Positions 1-9,282 are shown, counted from the stretch's first letter. The stretch is DNA of 64,000 nucleotides from Vibrio scophthalmi LMG 19158 (GCF_000222585.1 NZ_AFWE01000213.1:53116-117115), one strand, 5' to 3'. The notes: generated by a model not told the origin, from the sequence alone. Made by a program: numbers and translations.

Positions 1-36
1 CGTCCATTTTGTCAAAGCGAAAAAAGAAATTCTTGA

Positions 37-1308
37 ATGCCGAAACTAAATCTAAACCGCGTGAAAAATTGCTCTGTTTTCTCTGATATCGAACGCTACC
101 AAAAAGTACCATTCGCATTAGAGCCTAAATTCGATAAGCCAACCAAGAAACTCTGCCTCAGTGCAGGCCTATCGGATAAGCATCTTGTGCGCCGCTGGCA
201 AGTGTTAGAGTCAATGACCGATAAAACACTGCTGCTTGATCCTTTCACGCAAAGTCACTATCAAGAATACTCACACAATATCGAGCACTTTATTGGCACC
301 GTAAATATTCCGGTGGGCATTGCAGGGCCTCTGCGTATTAATGGTTTACATGCCAATGATGATTTTTTAATCCCTCTCGCAACCACAGAAGCGGCCTTAG
401 TTGCCTCATATAATCGAGGCGCCAATCTGATCACGGCGGCTGGCGGCGTCAGTACACTGCTGATTAATGAAGGGGTAAGCCGCACACCTGTATTTGCTTT
501 TCAATCTTTGTCCCAAGCCGCGCAATTTGTTAGTTGGGTGGTTACTCAGTACGATATTTTTCGCAACGTGGCACAATCAACCACGACGCATGGCAAGCTA
601 AAAGACATCAACGTCAACATTGAAGGCAACCACGTTTATTTGCTGTTTGAATTTCTTACCGGTGACGCTTCTGGGCAAAACATGGTAACGATTGCTACAC
701 ATAAAGTGTTTCGTTACATTCTCGATCATAGCCCTATCACGCCTGTTGAAGCGTTTTTGGATGGCAATTTATCGGGCGATAAAAAGGCCAATGCTTACAC
801 CTTGCGCTCTGTGCGTGGTAAGAAAGTCTCCGCCGATATTACTATTCCAGCGGAATTGGTTAAAAAGCATCTCAGCACAACCCCACAAAGCATGGTCAAA
901 TTTGCCAAGATGAACACCGTTGGCGGCTTGTTAAGTGGCGCCATCGGCATCAACGCTCATTACGCCAACGCATTAAGTGCGCTTTATATTGCGTGCGGTC
1001 AAGATGCCGCCTGCGTTGCTGAATCCGCGATTGGAATTACCCGTTTTGATATTGATCCTAACGGTGATCTTTATGCTTCCGTTACCTTGCCGAACATCAT
1101 GGTGGGTACGGTTGGCGGAGGAACCGGCTTACCAACACAAAAAGCCTGTCTTGATATATTAGGCTTATACGGTAATGGCAAAGCCAAGGCACTAGCCGAA
1201 GTCGCTGCCGCGTTATGTTTAGCGGGTGAACTTTCGATTGTCGGGGCTTTTTGTGCAGACCATTTTTGCCGAGCGCACCACAAACTGGCACGTAAAGCTT
1301 CTGCATAA
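37..1308 (+). CDS. mvaA: Hydroxymethylglutaryl-CoA reductase
   Basis: Reduces HMG-CoA to mevalonate in the cytosol. The 423-residue product has the family landmarks in order: the TTEAAL segment with the catalytic Glu (E118), a GDASGQNM segment matching the GDAMGMNM-type substrate/NADPH motif, the lysine pair K249/K250 in SGDKK, the dinucleotide-binding GTVGGGTGLPTQ, and the C-terminal HHK with catalytic His (H414 or H415). There is no N-terminal membrane domain, as expected for a bacterial enzyme. The TTE and GGGTGLPTQ signatures look closer to class I than class II. An in-frame TGA lies directly before the ATG, so the start is fixed. Gammaproteobacteria normally make isoprenoids by the MEP route, and no other mevalonate gene is visible here, so the physiological role is unclear. 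Confidence 0.93.
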   Translation: MPKLNLNRVKNCSVFSDIERYQKVPFALEPKFDKPTKKLCLSAGLSDKHLVRRWQVLESMTDKTLLLDPFTQSHYQEYSHNIEHFIGTVNIPVGIAGPLRINGLHANDDFLIPLATTEAALVASYNRGANLITAAGGVSTLLINEGVSRTPVFAFQSLSQAAQFVSWVVTQYDIFRNVAQSTTTHGKLKDINVNIEGNHVYLLFEFLTGDASGQNMVTIATHKVFRYILDHSPITPVEAFLDGNLSGDKKANAYTLRSVRGKKVSADITIPAELVKKHLSTTPQSMVKFAKMNTVGGLLSGAIGINAHYANALSALYIACGQDAACVAESAIGITRFDIDPNGDLYASVTLPNIMVGTVGGGTGLPTQKACLDILGLYGNGKAKALAEVAAALCLAGELSIVGAFCADHFCRAHHKLARKASA

Positions 1309-1365
1309 TCCCCGATTGTTAAGCGTCCTAACGACGCCACGCACTGTTGCTTATCAAAGCCGCAA

Positions 1366-2514
1366 GTGATTTCAGACTCGATGCTGAAATCCTATTGCTC
1401 AGTTTTGATAAGCAAGTTCCCAGCGCAAAACTGCCTTGTTTTCGATACACTAAACTCAATACCTGATGTTCATCTTTTGGCTAGAGCCAATAAGGTACAA
1501 GCCGTGCTCACTGATAAAACCCTTACCTTTGCCACCGCCAATCTATTCAACTTCATTGAACCGCCTGGGGCATTTTATGATTTTGAAAATATTTACGAAC
1601 GTGACGCATGGCGAGAAAAGTGCCGATGGACGCTCGATCAAATCAAGCAGTTAGATGCTGACATTATCGGCCTACAAGAAGTGTTCAGTATTGACGCAGC
1701 TAAATCCTTACTGGCTGAAATCGGTTATCAATACTTTGCCTCTGTCGATCACCCTCATATTGAAAGTGATTATATTTACTCTAAACCTGTTGTGGCATTG
1801 GCGTCTCGATACCCAATAAGCAAAGTATTTGCCGCAACGCCACCAACGTTTATCGAACATAGCTACCTCACCCAAATACCGGAATTTAGCCGTAAGCCAC
1901 TCTGTACTGTCGTTGATGTACCTGATATTGGTGAAGTGGCGGTGTATGTTTGTCATTTAAAATCACAGCGACCAACAGATAGCTCTGACAGTGACAATGC
2001 TCACTTGCTGGTTGGTCGTTGGCTATCAAGCCAACAACGCGGCTGGGAAGCGGTAATGCTGCGCCTGTTCATTGAGCAGCAGTATAAACAACACCCTATC
2101 CCAACGGTATTAATGGGCGATATGAACCAACCATTAGACAGTGATATCACTGGGTTGCTCACCAGTAAAGTTGACCAAAACAGTGAACGTTTGCATTTGC
2201 AAGACAGTTGGTTCATCTACCAAGATACCGTCAAAAAAACGCTTACCGACGTTAACGAATTATCAAGTGAGCAATCGTCCGAGCAAGACCTCCCTACGCT
2301 CGAACGTGCCCCTACACACTATCATTTCGCTAAAGGCAATGTATTAGATTACATTTTGCTTTCACAAGAGTTCCAGCAAGATTCACCCTATTCACTCGCC
2401 GATGTGAACGACTATAAAGTACTCAACTCGCATCTGATTAATCCAATCTATGAGAATGACAAACAAGCCAGTGACCACGCCTTTGTCGCCATCACGGTGC
2501 GTTTTGTGCTGTGA
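1366..2514 (+). CDS. Endonuclease/exonuclease/phosphatase family protein
   Basis: A 382-residue member of the EEP fold (DNase I/exonuclease III/phosphodiesterase). It shows the family blocks in order: TANLFNF (first strand), GLQEVF (metal-binding Glu), VCHLKSQ, GDMNQP (catalytic Asp/Asn), LDYILLS, and a terminal SDHAFV (catalytic Asp-His). The substrate could be nucleic acid, a phospholipid or another phosphodiester and cannot be told from these motifs. The frame opens with GTG at 1366; an ATG at 1381 is an alternative, and neither has a strong ribosome-binding site. The first 60 residues precede the fold and have no clear signal peptide. It lies 57 bp after the HMG-CoA reductase gene on the same strand and may be co-transcribed. 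Confidence 0.85.
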   Translation: MISDSMLKSYCSVLISKFPAQNCLVFDTLNSIPDVHLLARANKVQAVLTDKTLTFATANLFNFIEPPGAFYDFENIYERDAWREKCRWTLDQIKQLDADIIGLQEVFSIDAAKSLLAEIGYQYFASVDHPHIESDYIYSKPVVALASRYPISKVFAATPPTFIEHSYLTQIPEFSRKPLCTVVDVPDIGEVAVYVCHLKSQRPTDSSDSDNAHLLVGRWLSSQQRGWEAVMLRLFIEQQYKQHPIPTVLMGDMNQPLDSDITGLLTSKVDQNSERLHLQDSWFIYQDTVKKTLTDVNELSSEQSSEQDLPTLERAPTHYHFAKGNVLDYILLSQEFQQDSPYSLADVNDYKVLNSHLINPIYENDKQASDHAFVAITVRFVL

Positions 2515-2645
2515 CTTAGCAGCCATATTGGCAATTGCATATCAGGTAGAGTTGAACTCTTTTTTATAGCTGGCAGAATAGTTTTAATTGATGCTTATTG
2601 CAGACCATTAAAATTAAACACCTTGTAGATGAAAGGATTTCAATC

Positions 2646-5585
2646 ATGCCTTGGTATCGCGTAAATACGATCACTGCCCGCGCCTTATTAGCTTTATCCC
2701 CTCTGGGAATGCTGATGCCCAATCCTGCTAACGCTGATGTCGGCAATACGCCAATTATTGGCGGGTTATTTAATTCAGCAGAAGTATTGCAAAATAACAT
2801 TGTCTCAACGCTGTCTTACTCGACACGCTTAACTCGGGACATGACGTTATTCACAGTGGGCGGGGTCACACTAGAAACCTATTTACTCACCTTACCGTTA
2901 GATACTAAAACCAAAGCACGCGTGATGGCCCAGCTTGCAAATCCTGCTTATTCGATTCCATTGGGTTATTTTCTCTATCAATTTTATGACCGTTATACTG
3001 GCATCGGCAATGAAGATGCTTTTAAAGCCTATCTCCAAACCGTGTATGACGATCGTGCTTTAAAAGGGTTTGAGCATTCTCTCTTTCAAGTCAACGCTGC
3101 AGCGAATAAAAACGCAGAGAATGATGTGCTCGCTGAAGCAACCGAGCACAAAAAAGACCAAGCGCATCAAGAAGGCATCAAAGTTGATGGCGATTTTATG
3201 GCTGCGATGGTCACAGTTTATGATGCCTTGGTACAGATTGGCGAATGGCAAGATTTAGAGCAACTGCCCGCACAGTACACCTATCTAACCAATAGTGAGC
3301 AAGACCTAGCGTTAGTTGCTCAAATTCAACCTATCGTTGTCGGAATTTTGAGCCAAGCTTCTAGCACGATGGAAGATGGCGAAATGAAAAATGCACTATT
3401 AGCCATCATTGCAGATGATCAACCGGATCAACAAGATAAAACCAACAATAAAGCTCAAGCACTTACCATTACGCTGGTTGATTTTGTCCGTTTAAATGTT
3501 CTAAAAGCGTACCGCCAGTTTGTCTATCAAGATGAACGAGCCATTGCGCTCAATCATTGGCTGCAAGATGCTTTTGATCGCCAGCCAAGCAAAGCCATCA
3601 ATTTTTTGCAATCTCAACAGCAGCGCCGTTTAGCGGTACAAATTACTGTAGATGGTTTACAGCAAGGACTGATCGAAGGCTTAGTCGACCCGCAAAAGCC
3701 ATTTGTTGATGTGGCTTATAAGAACCATATTGAGCACCAAAAGTATGATGCGCCACAAACCGTTTCTAGCCCTGAGCATCAACAAGATATGCGTTTCCTA
3801 CAAACGCTGGCAGAGCAAACTTACCAAGATCCACACTACCTACCCTTTTTTAAACGCTTATATGCCGACAACTATGCATCGATTGCGCGCGTTGGTATTT
3901 CATCAACCCCAACGATAAGTGTGCGTAACTTACCCATCATAAAAACGGGGGCAAAAGTCTCGGGCGAGCAAGGAACCGGTATTCCTAACTTCCATTTTGT
4001 TGATAGAGAAGAAGACCGCGCTTATTACTTTTTTGGCAATGATGCGCTGCAGCTTGATCGATTAATGCAAGCAAACAAAGTAAAGACCATGTTTGACCGC
4101 CTTAATTATCTAAAAACCCTCAATTGCAACGCGCAATATGATTGGAATGCTCACACCAGCTACGATGCGCTGGTCAATCTTGGTGCAGGTGAAGCTCTGC
4201 GTGATTTTGGTGAAAAACGTTGCGTACGTGAACTGCAAGAAAGAGCCCAAGTCGAGCAAAAGTTGACGCAAATACGGACTCAATTGATTAATGACATCAA
4301 TGACTATCAAGCGATTCCAGTGTGGAGTTTCTACACCAAACTTTCACGGAAATGGGCGATTGAAAACAGCATAGAGCAGTATGCCAAACTTGATGGTAAA
4401 GGGATGCCCGACTACACGTTGATTTACAATCCTTGGCCAGATCATTTCGCTCATTTTGTTGGCCCATTCAGTGATGAAATTATTATGCCAACAGGGGAAT
4501 TAAACCGACTTGATTATTGGATCACTCAAGTAGAGCAAACATATCAAACGGCCGGCGTTTACTCACGAACATTGTGGGGAATGGCAGGCGATCATGGCCT
4601 TGCGCCGGTTTACTACACACTTAATCCAGAAAAAGTGATCTTCCAACCACTAGAGAAGAAGCTTGGCTACGCACTCAATATTGAAAAAATATCGTCTGAT
4701 GAAGGTGAAGGTCCAAAAATCACCAATGCACTCAATTATCCAAGTAACAAAGGAGCTGATGTTGTGGTTGCTTCCACCGCTGGAGGGAACTTTATGCTTG
4801 ATTTATTTAATTCACAGCAAGGCTGGAAAACACAGCCCCACTATCGTGAATTAACCCAATGGCAGCCAATTAACCATCAATCGCAAGCAAGTATCAATCT
4901 CATCGCAGAAACATTAAACGCATTAGGTGATACGCTTGATTACATGGTGATTCGAGAAAACCAGTGCAACGAAGAGACTTGCAAAGTCAGACTCATCGGA
5001 GAGCGCGACGGTGAGCGTGTTGATGAGTTTATTACCAAACAAGGCGACCGCTATTTCTACTCAGCACAGGATACGCAAGCCAGTTTACTCAATGTCCACC
5101 AGCTAAACCCTTACCTTGCATTACCGAATTCGCCTGATAAAAGCAAAGCAGAGTTTGAAACCTTTGCTGGTTACTATGGGCAATGTGTTCTGCAGGCAAA
5201 AGAAAACGATCCAAGCACATGGTGTAATGAAAGCCAGTGGCGCGAACTGACACGCTACACACCGCGCCCCGACTCAGTAGTGCAATTGGCCAAACTCTAT
5301 GCTGAATCTAGAGCGGGCACGATCAACCTTTTCCCTAGAGATGGTATTGGTTACAACACCAAAGTTCCCGGCCGTCATGCTGGTGAAAGTTATTTAGAAA
5401 AAGATGCGTTTATTGGTTTTTGGGGAACGCCAGTTGGTGACAATGTCACGCCACTAATGACCGAAGAGAATGGCTCACTGGCACCCACCCTATTTGAATA
5501 TCTCACTGGTGAAAAGGTTATCATCAATCAAAATGGCTGGGGGTATCCATCCCTGTTAAACCGTTTGGATATCCGACCGCAGTAA
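2646..5585 (+). CDS. Exported alkaline-phosphatase-superfamily phosphodiesterase
   Basis: A large (979-residue) putative periplasmic hydrolase of the type I phosphodiesterase/alkaline phosphatase superfamily. The ATG at 2646 is preferred over the upstream ATG at 2598: it has AAAGGA upstream and gives a clean signal peptide ending ANA|DV. The middle carries TPTISVRN with candidate nucleophile T423, followed by KTG and GTGIPN, resembling the nucleotide pyrophosphatase pattern. Candidate metal ligands follow as DHFAHF (D599, H603), GDHG (D649, H650) and PGRHAGE (H911). The first metal-binding Asp before the nucleophile could not be placed. Residues 1-400 are extra relative to the usual catalytic core and match no family I recognise. 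The natural substrate is unknown. Confidence 0.8.
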   Translation: MPWYRVNTITARALLALSPLGMLMPNPANADVGNTPIIGGLFNSAEVLQNNIVSTLSYSTRLTRDMTLFTVGGVTLETYLLTLPLDTKTKARVMAQLANPAYSIPLGYFLYQFYDRYTGIGNEDAFKAYLQTVYDDRALKGFEHSLFQVNAAANKNAENDVLAEATEHKKDQAHQEGIKVDGDFMAAMVTVYDALVQIGEWQDLEQLPAQYTYLTNSEQDLALVAQIQPIVVGILSQASSTMEDGEMKNALLAIIADDQPDQQDKTNNKAQALTITLVDFVRLNVLKAYRQFVYQDERAIALNHWLQDAFDRQPSKAINFLQSQQQRRLAVQITVDGLQQGLIEGLVDPQKPFVDVAYKNHIEHQKYDAPQTVSSPEHQQDMRFLQTLAEQTYQDPHYLPFFKRLYADNYASIARVGISSTPTISVRNLPIIKTGAKVSGEQGTGIPNFHFVDREEDRAYYFFGNDALQLDRLMQANKVKTMFDRLNYLKTLNCNAQYDWNAHTSYDALVNLGAGEALRDFGEKRCVRELQERAQVEQKLTQIRTQLINDINDYQAIPVWSFYTKLSRKWAIENSIEQYAKLDGKGMPDYTLIYNPWPDHFAHFVGPFSDEIIMPTGELNRLDYWITQVEQTYQTAGVYSRTLWGMAGDHGLAPVYYTLNPEKVIFQPLEKKLGYALNIEKISSDEGEGPKITNALNYPSNKGADVVVASTAGGNFMLDLFNSQQGWKTQPHYRELTQWQPINHQSQASINLIAETLNALGDTLDYMVIRENQCNEETCKVRLIGERDGERVDEFITKQGDRYFYSAQDTQASLLNVHQLNPYLALPNSPDKSKAEFETFAGYYGQCVLQAKENDPSTWCNESQWRELTRYTPRPDSVVQLAKLYAESRAGTINLFPRDGIGYNTKVPGRHAGESYLEKDAFIGFWGTPVGDNVTPLMTEENGSLAPTLFEYLTGEKVIINQNGWGYPSLLNRLDIRPQ

Positions 5586-5633
5586 ACAGATAGCACTTAG
5601 CTGATACCGCAAAGGAATAAACCTGTCCGCTAA

Positions 5634-5666
5634 AGTAACGCGTGAGATAAGATCTCACGCGTTACT
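5634..5666. terminator. 15-bp perfect hairpin between convergent genes
   Basis: Two perfectly complementary 15-base arms (5634-5648 and 5652-5666, arm AGTAACGCGTGAGAT) are separated by only AAG. It sits between the convergent phosphatase-like gene and the radical SAM gene, where a shared terminator is expected. There is no run of T on either side, so it is not a textbook intrinsic terminator. It may act as a transcript-end stabiliser or a Rho-boundary hairpin. Confidence 0.55.
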
Positions 5667-5704
5667 ATTCACTATCTATATTAATTTCAACCAACCGCAT
5701 TTAA

Positions 5705-6586
5705 TCAAAAACGTCCAAGGTATGCCTTGCCAATCAACTGGCTATCTTGATTACGTAAAAGCCCTGAAATGTGCTCTAATACATCGGTTTTCACACTCTT
5801 CAGTGTCCCTTTCATTGCCAATAAATTTGAGCCATGCGTACTATCGATCAATAAATCTTCTGAGCGTAAGCTTTCCAGTAACACTTTGATCTCTTGTAGC
5901 ACCTCATAAGGATTGAGCAGAGTGAACTCACGCTTAGTCACTTGTCTAAACAGCGCCGTGCCTTCCATGGGTACCGTGGTTAAAATTCCCAACAAGTATG
6001 GATTCATTTGGTTAATCAACTGCGCTGTTTGTTGTGCATGCTGGCGTGACATATCGCCACTACCACCCAAGCCAATCATCACCATGGCAACCAGTTTGAT
6101 GCCAGATTCAACGATGTTTTTCCCAGCACACAGCATCTCTTCAGCACTAACTCCCTTACGTACAGATTTTAGAACCTCATCAGAGCCGGATTCAACACCA
6201 AGATAGGTCATGGTCAACCCTGCAGCTCTAAGCTGTTTAAACTCTTCTAGTGATTTATCAAGCGTGCTTTGAGGACCGGCATAAGTGCTCACATGGGTTA
6301 GTTTTGGGAAAGCGCCATAAAGCTCCGCTAAGATCTCCAACAGCATCTCTGTTGGTAGAGATATCGCATCCCCATCACTTAAAAATACCTTCTCAACATT
6401 TTGCCCAAACGCGGCTTTTGCCATTGCAATATCTTGTTTTAAGTCTTCCAATGGCCTCACCCGATAACGGACGTTCTTGTACATAGAGCAGTAGGTGCAT
6501 TTATTGTATGAACATCCAATCGTGCATTGCAAAATATACGCATCAGCCTCTGGCGGTGGACGGTATATATCACCTTCGTATCTCAT
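5705..6586 (-). CDS. Radical SAM protein
   Basis: A 293-residue radical SAM enzyme. Near the N terminus it has GCSYNKCTYC, which supplies the three cysteines for a 4Fe-4S cluster (spacing C-x4-C-x2-C, with another Cys four residues upstream), so it belongs to the variant-spacing group related to COG1032 proteins. YLGVESGSDEVL is the typical GE/ESGS strand of the SAM barrel, and a glycine-rich MIGLGGSG segment follows. There is no B12-binding or TRAM domain. The substrate is unknown. The ATG at 6586 opens with MRYEGDIYRPPPEA, a conserved-looking N terminus for this family. Its neighbour, a crotonase gene, is on the same strand but ends upstream behind its own terminator. Confidence 0.85.
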   Translation of the reverse strand: MRYEGDIYRPPPEADAYILQCTIGCSYNKCTYCSMYKNVRYRVRPLEDLKQDIAMAKAAFGQNVEKVFLSDGDAISLPTEMLLEILAELYGAFPKLTHVSTYAGPQSTLDKSLEEFKQLRAAGLTMTYLGVESGSDEVLKSVRKGVSAEEMLCAGKNIVESGIKLVAMVMIGLGGSGDMSRQHAQQTAQLINQMNPYLLGILTTVPMEGTALFRQVTKREFTLLNPYEVLQEIKVLLESLRSEDLLIDSTHGSNLLAMKGTLKSVKTDVLEHISGLLRNQDSQLIGKAYLGRF

Positions 6587-6618
6587 CTATTACCTCACGT
6601 GAAATCAACTAACACCAA

Positions 6619-6643
6619 CAAAAAAGCCGCCATGATGACGGCT
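6619..6643 (-). terminator. Intrinsic terminator of the enoyl-CoA hydratase gene
   Basis: Read on the minus strand, AGCCGTCA-TCA-TGGCGGCT forms a GC-rich stem and is followed at once by a run of six T. It lies 25 bp past the stop codon of the crotonase gene. Confidence 0.85.
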
Positions 6644-6667
6644 GTTTCATTCATCTTTTAATCGTGT

Positions 6668-7483
6668 TTATTTCGATAGTTCAACCGCTGTATCAGCAAA
6701 TATACCCGGCATATCATTCGCTTCACGTTCTGTCTGTCCACCATTTTTTAAAAACGCTGCAATGATCGCCGCTGTTTTTTGCTCTTTCGCACGCTCTAGG
6801 AAATAGCGAAGTTCAAGCTCTGCGCCCGCCTCTTCATCAATAATGGAAGCGGCAATGATTTCTTTATACATCACAATATCACGCACTTCTAAGCGGCTAA
6901 TTACCCCAAGAGTCGCGGCTAAAAACGCGTCCATTTCTGAGCTGTGTACATATTTAGTAATGATATTCAAATTCTCCGCTTCTTGAGCGGTAAAATCATT
7001 GCCTAATAGCAGTGCTTGCAGCGCTTTGTTTTTACCCATTCTTCTTGCGTATTGCACAGCCCCTTGTCCACCCGTCGGAATATTGACGTGAATTTCAGGT
7101 TGAGCAAACGCGGCATTCTCTGTTCCATAAGCAAGATCACAAGCCATAACAAACTCATCACCGCCCCCACGAGCTACGCCATCAATGACGGCTACAGAGA
7201 CCTGCTTCATCGCCTTAATGTTTGCGATCATGTGATTAAATTCAATTGAAGCAGCTTGGCCACCTTGTGTTCCATTAATCACATTCAAATCAAGATGAGC
7301 CAAAAAGAAAGAGCTATTTAATGACTTAAATACCACTACCTTTGTTTCTCGGTCGTCTTTTAGTGACAGTACAAACTCGTTAACTTCATTAATAAGATCA
7401 ATCGTCAACACGTTTACTGGTGGGTTATTGATCGCTACTGTCGCGATACCATCGTTGTTTGTAATAGTGAGTTTTTTCATCAT
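6668..7483 (-). CDS. Enoyl-CoA hydratase/isomerase family protein
   Basis: A crotonase-fold protein of 271 residues, the usual length. It has NPPVNVL in the first strand, an oxyanion-hole segment at GVARGGGDEFVMACD, and the following QPE and PTGGQGA blocks typical of the family. The first oxyanion loop reads SFFLAHLDL rather than the common FSAGADL, so the substrate range is hard to infer. It could hydrate, isomerise or cleave an acyl-CoA. Two ATG codons in tandem (7483 and 7480) follow AGAGGAAATA, a good ribosome-binding site. It is divergent from a LysR regulator that probably controls it through the inverted repeat in the shared upstream region. Confidence 0.85.
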   Translation of the reverse strand: MMKKLTITNNDGIATVAINNPPVNVLTIDLINEVNEFVLSLKDDRETKVVVFKSLNSSFFLAHLDLNVINGTQGGQAASIEFNHMIANIKAMKQVSVAVIDGVARGGGDEFVMACDLAYGTENAAFAQPEIHVNIPTGGQGAVQYARRMGKNKALQALLLGNDFTAQEAENLNIITKYVHSSEMDAFLAATLGVISRLEVRDIVMYKEIIAASIIDEEAGAELELRYFLERAKEQKTAAIIAAFLKNGGQTEREANDMPGIFADTAVELSK

Positions 7484-7617
7484 TATTTCCTCTAAAATAG
7501 GTCACCAACGCTTTGTGTTTAGAAGCGTCTAACGGGCTTTACAGCTCGCCTTGTCTCTCTAAGTGCTGCTACTATAACTCGCCTATTTGATGAGAAAAAT
7601 AAACACAAAAGCACAAC

Positions 7618-7640
7618 ATTGGTGCTAAAATTGCACCAAT
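7618..7640. promoter_or_regulatory. LysR-type operator (inverted repeat)
   Basis: ATTGGTGC and GCACCAAT form a perfect 8-base inverted repeat around the 7-base spacer TAAAATT. It lies between the divergent crotonase and LysR genes, 27 bp before the LysR start. The form fits a LysR box (T-N11-A within a dyad), so binding by the adjacent regulator is likely but inferred. Confidence 0.65.
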
Positions 7641-7666
7641 AATTGCATTTATTCTAGGGGTTTGTG

Positions 7667-8617
7667 GTGGATATCTCTCATCGTTTGTTGCTACTACTTG
7701 ACGTAACGGAGCAAGGTTCTTTTACCAATGTAGCCGATAAAAAAAATGTCGACCGCTCTGTCATATCAAAGCAAATAAGTCGTTTAGAGGATGAATTAGG
7801 CGTTCGATTACTAAACCGCACTACGCGGTCTTTATCATTAACCGCCGCGGGAAATGAAATGGTTAATCAAGCCAAACAGTTACGGGAGCTACTTAGTAAC
7901 ACACACCGGTTAGCGCAGAATTATCACTCAGAACCAAGGGGGATCTTACGCATCACCAGCTCTACTATGTTCGGCCGTCAATACGTGCAGGAGGCTATCT
8001 CTGCTTTTCAAAAACAGTACCCAGAGGTGAGCTGTGAGTTACGTTTAGAAGATAAGGTTGTCGATATTGTTCAAGAGGGTTTCGATATTGGCTTTCGCAT
8101 CGGCAAGCCAAAAAACTCGAGTTTAGTATCAAGAAAAATTGCTCGTAGTCGATTGCTGATCGTGGCATCACCCGCGTTTATTCAGCAGCATGGGACGATT
8201 GAAACAATAGAAAAACTCGAAGCCCTTCCTGCGACTGTTTATTCTGCGCCTGGATTACACATCGATAAATTTACGTATTTAGACGACAAAGGACGTGAAC
8301 AACATTTCCAACTTAATGCTGCCTATAAGGTCAATGATGTTGAAATGGTGGTAAAGAGTGCCCTCGCAGGTAATACACTCGCGGTCGTCACTGCGCAGAT
8401 GATTGAAAACGAAGTGCTTGACGGTAAGCTCATCCCAATCATGACCCATTTAAACATCGAAGACTTTGGGTCATTTTATGCCGTCTACCCGCACCGAGAT
8501 GCCCCAATAAAAACAAAGCTCTTTATTGATGCTCTCAAGTCAATCGTCGGTGAAGATATTCCCGTTTGGGAACGCAACATTCCTAATTTTGAACATTTAT
8601 ATGGCCGGAATAAGTAG
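7667..8617 (+). CDS. LysR-family transcriptional regulator
   Basis: A standard LysR regulator. The N-terminal winged helix-turn-helix (about residues 5-60) contains GSFTNVADKKNVDRS and QISRLEDELGVRLLNRTTR. A type 2 periplasmic-binding-like effector domain follows (GILRITSS, FDIGFRIG). The start is GTG: two GTG codons stand in tandem at 7664 and 7667, and the second is better spaced from AGGGG at 7656-7660. Divergence from the enoyl-CoA hydratase gene, with a perfect dyad between them, makes that gene the likely target. The effector is unknown. Confidence 0.9.
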   Translation: MDISHRLLLLLDVTEQGSFTNVADKKNVDRSVISKQISRLEDELGVRLLNRTTRSLSLTAAGNEMVNQAKQLRELLSNTHRLAQNYHSEPRGILRITSSTMFGRQYVQEAISAFQKQYPEVSCELRLEDKVVDIVQEGFDIGFRIGKPKNSSLVSRKIARSRLLIVASPAFIQQHGTIETIEKLEALPATVYSAPGLHIDKFTYLDDKGREQHFQLNAAYKVNDVEMVVKSALAGNTLAVVTAQMIENEVLDGKLIPIMTHLNIEDFGSFYAVYPHRDAPIKTKLFIDALKSIVGEDIPVWERNIPNFEHLYGRNK

Positions 8618-8745
8618 GTGAGCAACGAGTAATACAAATATAAATCAATCATCATTGAGTTCTGATGTATAGATTTGATATTGCTGGTTAACTAAGTGGT
8701 AAGCAAAGGTAAGTACTGAGGATAATAAACCCCATGTCTATTACA

Positions 8746-8785
8746 GTCCTCAAATGTCAGTGCTGAGTGAACGACATTTGAGGAC
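8746..8785. terminator. 13-bp hairpin between convergent genes
   Basis: GTCCTCAAATGTC at 8746-8758 pairs perfectly with GACATTTGAGGAC at 8773-8785 across a 14-base loop. It lies just before the 3' end of the minus-strand acetyltransferase gene and after the LysR gene. No T-tract is present, so termination is inferred from position. Confidence 0.5.
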
Positions 8786-8796
8786 AAACTTCAGAA

Positions 8797-9282
8797 TTAA
8801 TCGTTACTGTTGTCATGACCGCTGTGATCGAAACACTGCCTTGTCACTAACCCCCACTTTTCATCCTGATAAGCGTCTTCAGCATAGTGGCCTGATGTGT
8901 AGTCTGTCACCACATCTCGCCAAAATTTAACGGCATGATCTGCGCCAGCAACTTGTTTGATTTCCCATGAACCTTGCAGTTGCGAGAACACAGTTGAAAT
9001 AAACTGTTTACCCACTTTGTTCTTTCTAAAATAGGGTACGACATAAAAATCACAAATCTCGAATTCTTGTGGCGACTTCTCTTCAATTGCTGTCAGTGCA
9101 GCAGGAACGCCGTCAAGATACAGTAAATAGCCGGTTACTTTGCCGCCCAATTGTGGGTATATTTCAAACACACCATTTTCATCCGGTTTATCACCGATAA
9201 TTTTAGAAAACTCCGCGGCGTAACCTTGATATAGGTTGGCATACACGTGGGTATTGTGACTATCGACTTTGACTATGTTCAT
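8797..9282 (-). CDS. GNAT-family N-acetyltransferase
   Basis: A 161-residue cytosolic acetyltransferase. It has the GNAT core: an N-terminal strand, then EICDFYVVPYFRKNKVGKQF, which holds the acetyl-CoA-binding pattern (here RKNKVGK in place of the classic Q/RxxGxG/A), and a C-terminal AVKFWRDVV segment usual in the family. The ATG at 9282 has AGAGG 7 bases upstream and is preferred over the TTG just before it. The acceptor substrate is unknown. It is transcribed alone. Confidence 0.78.
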   Translation of the reverse strand: MNIVKVDSHNTHVYANLYQGYAAEFSKIIGDKPDENGVFEIYPQLGGKVTGYLLYLDGVPAALTAIEEKSPQEFEICDFYVVPYFRKNKVGKQFISTVFSQLQGSWEIKQVAGADHAVKFWRDVVTDYTSGHYAEDAYQDEKWGLVTRQCFDHSGHDNSND

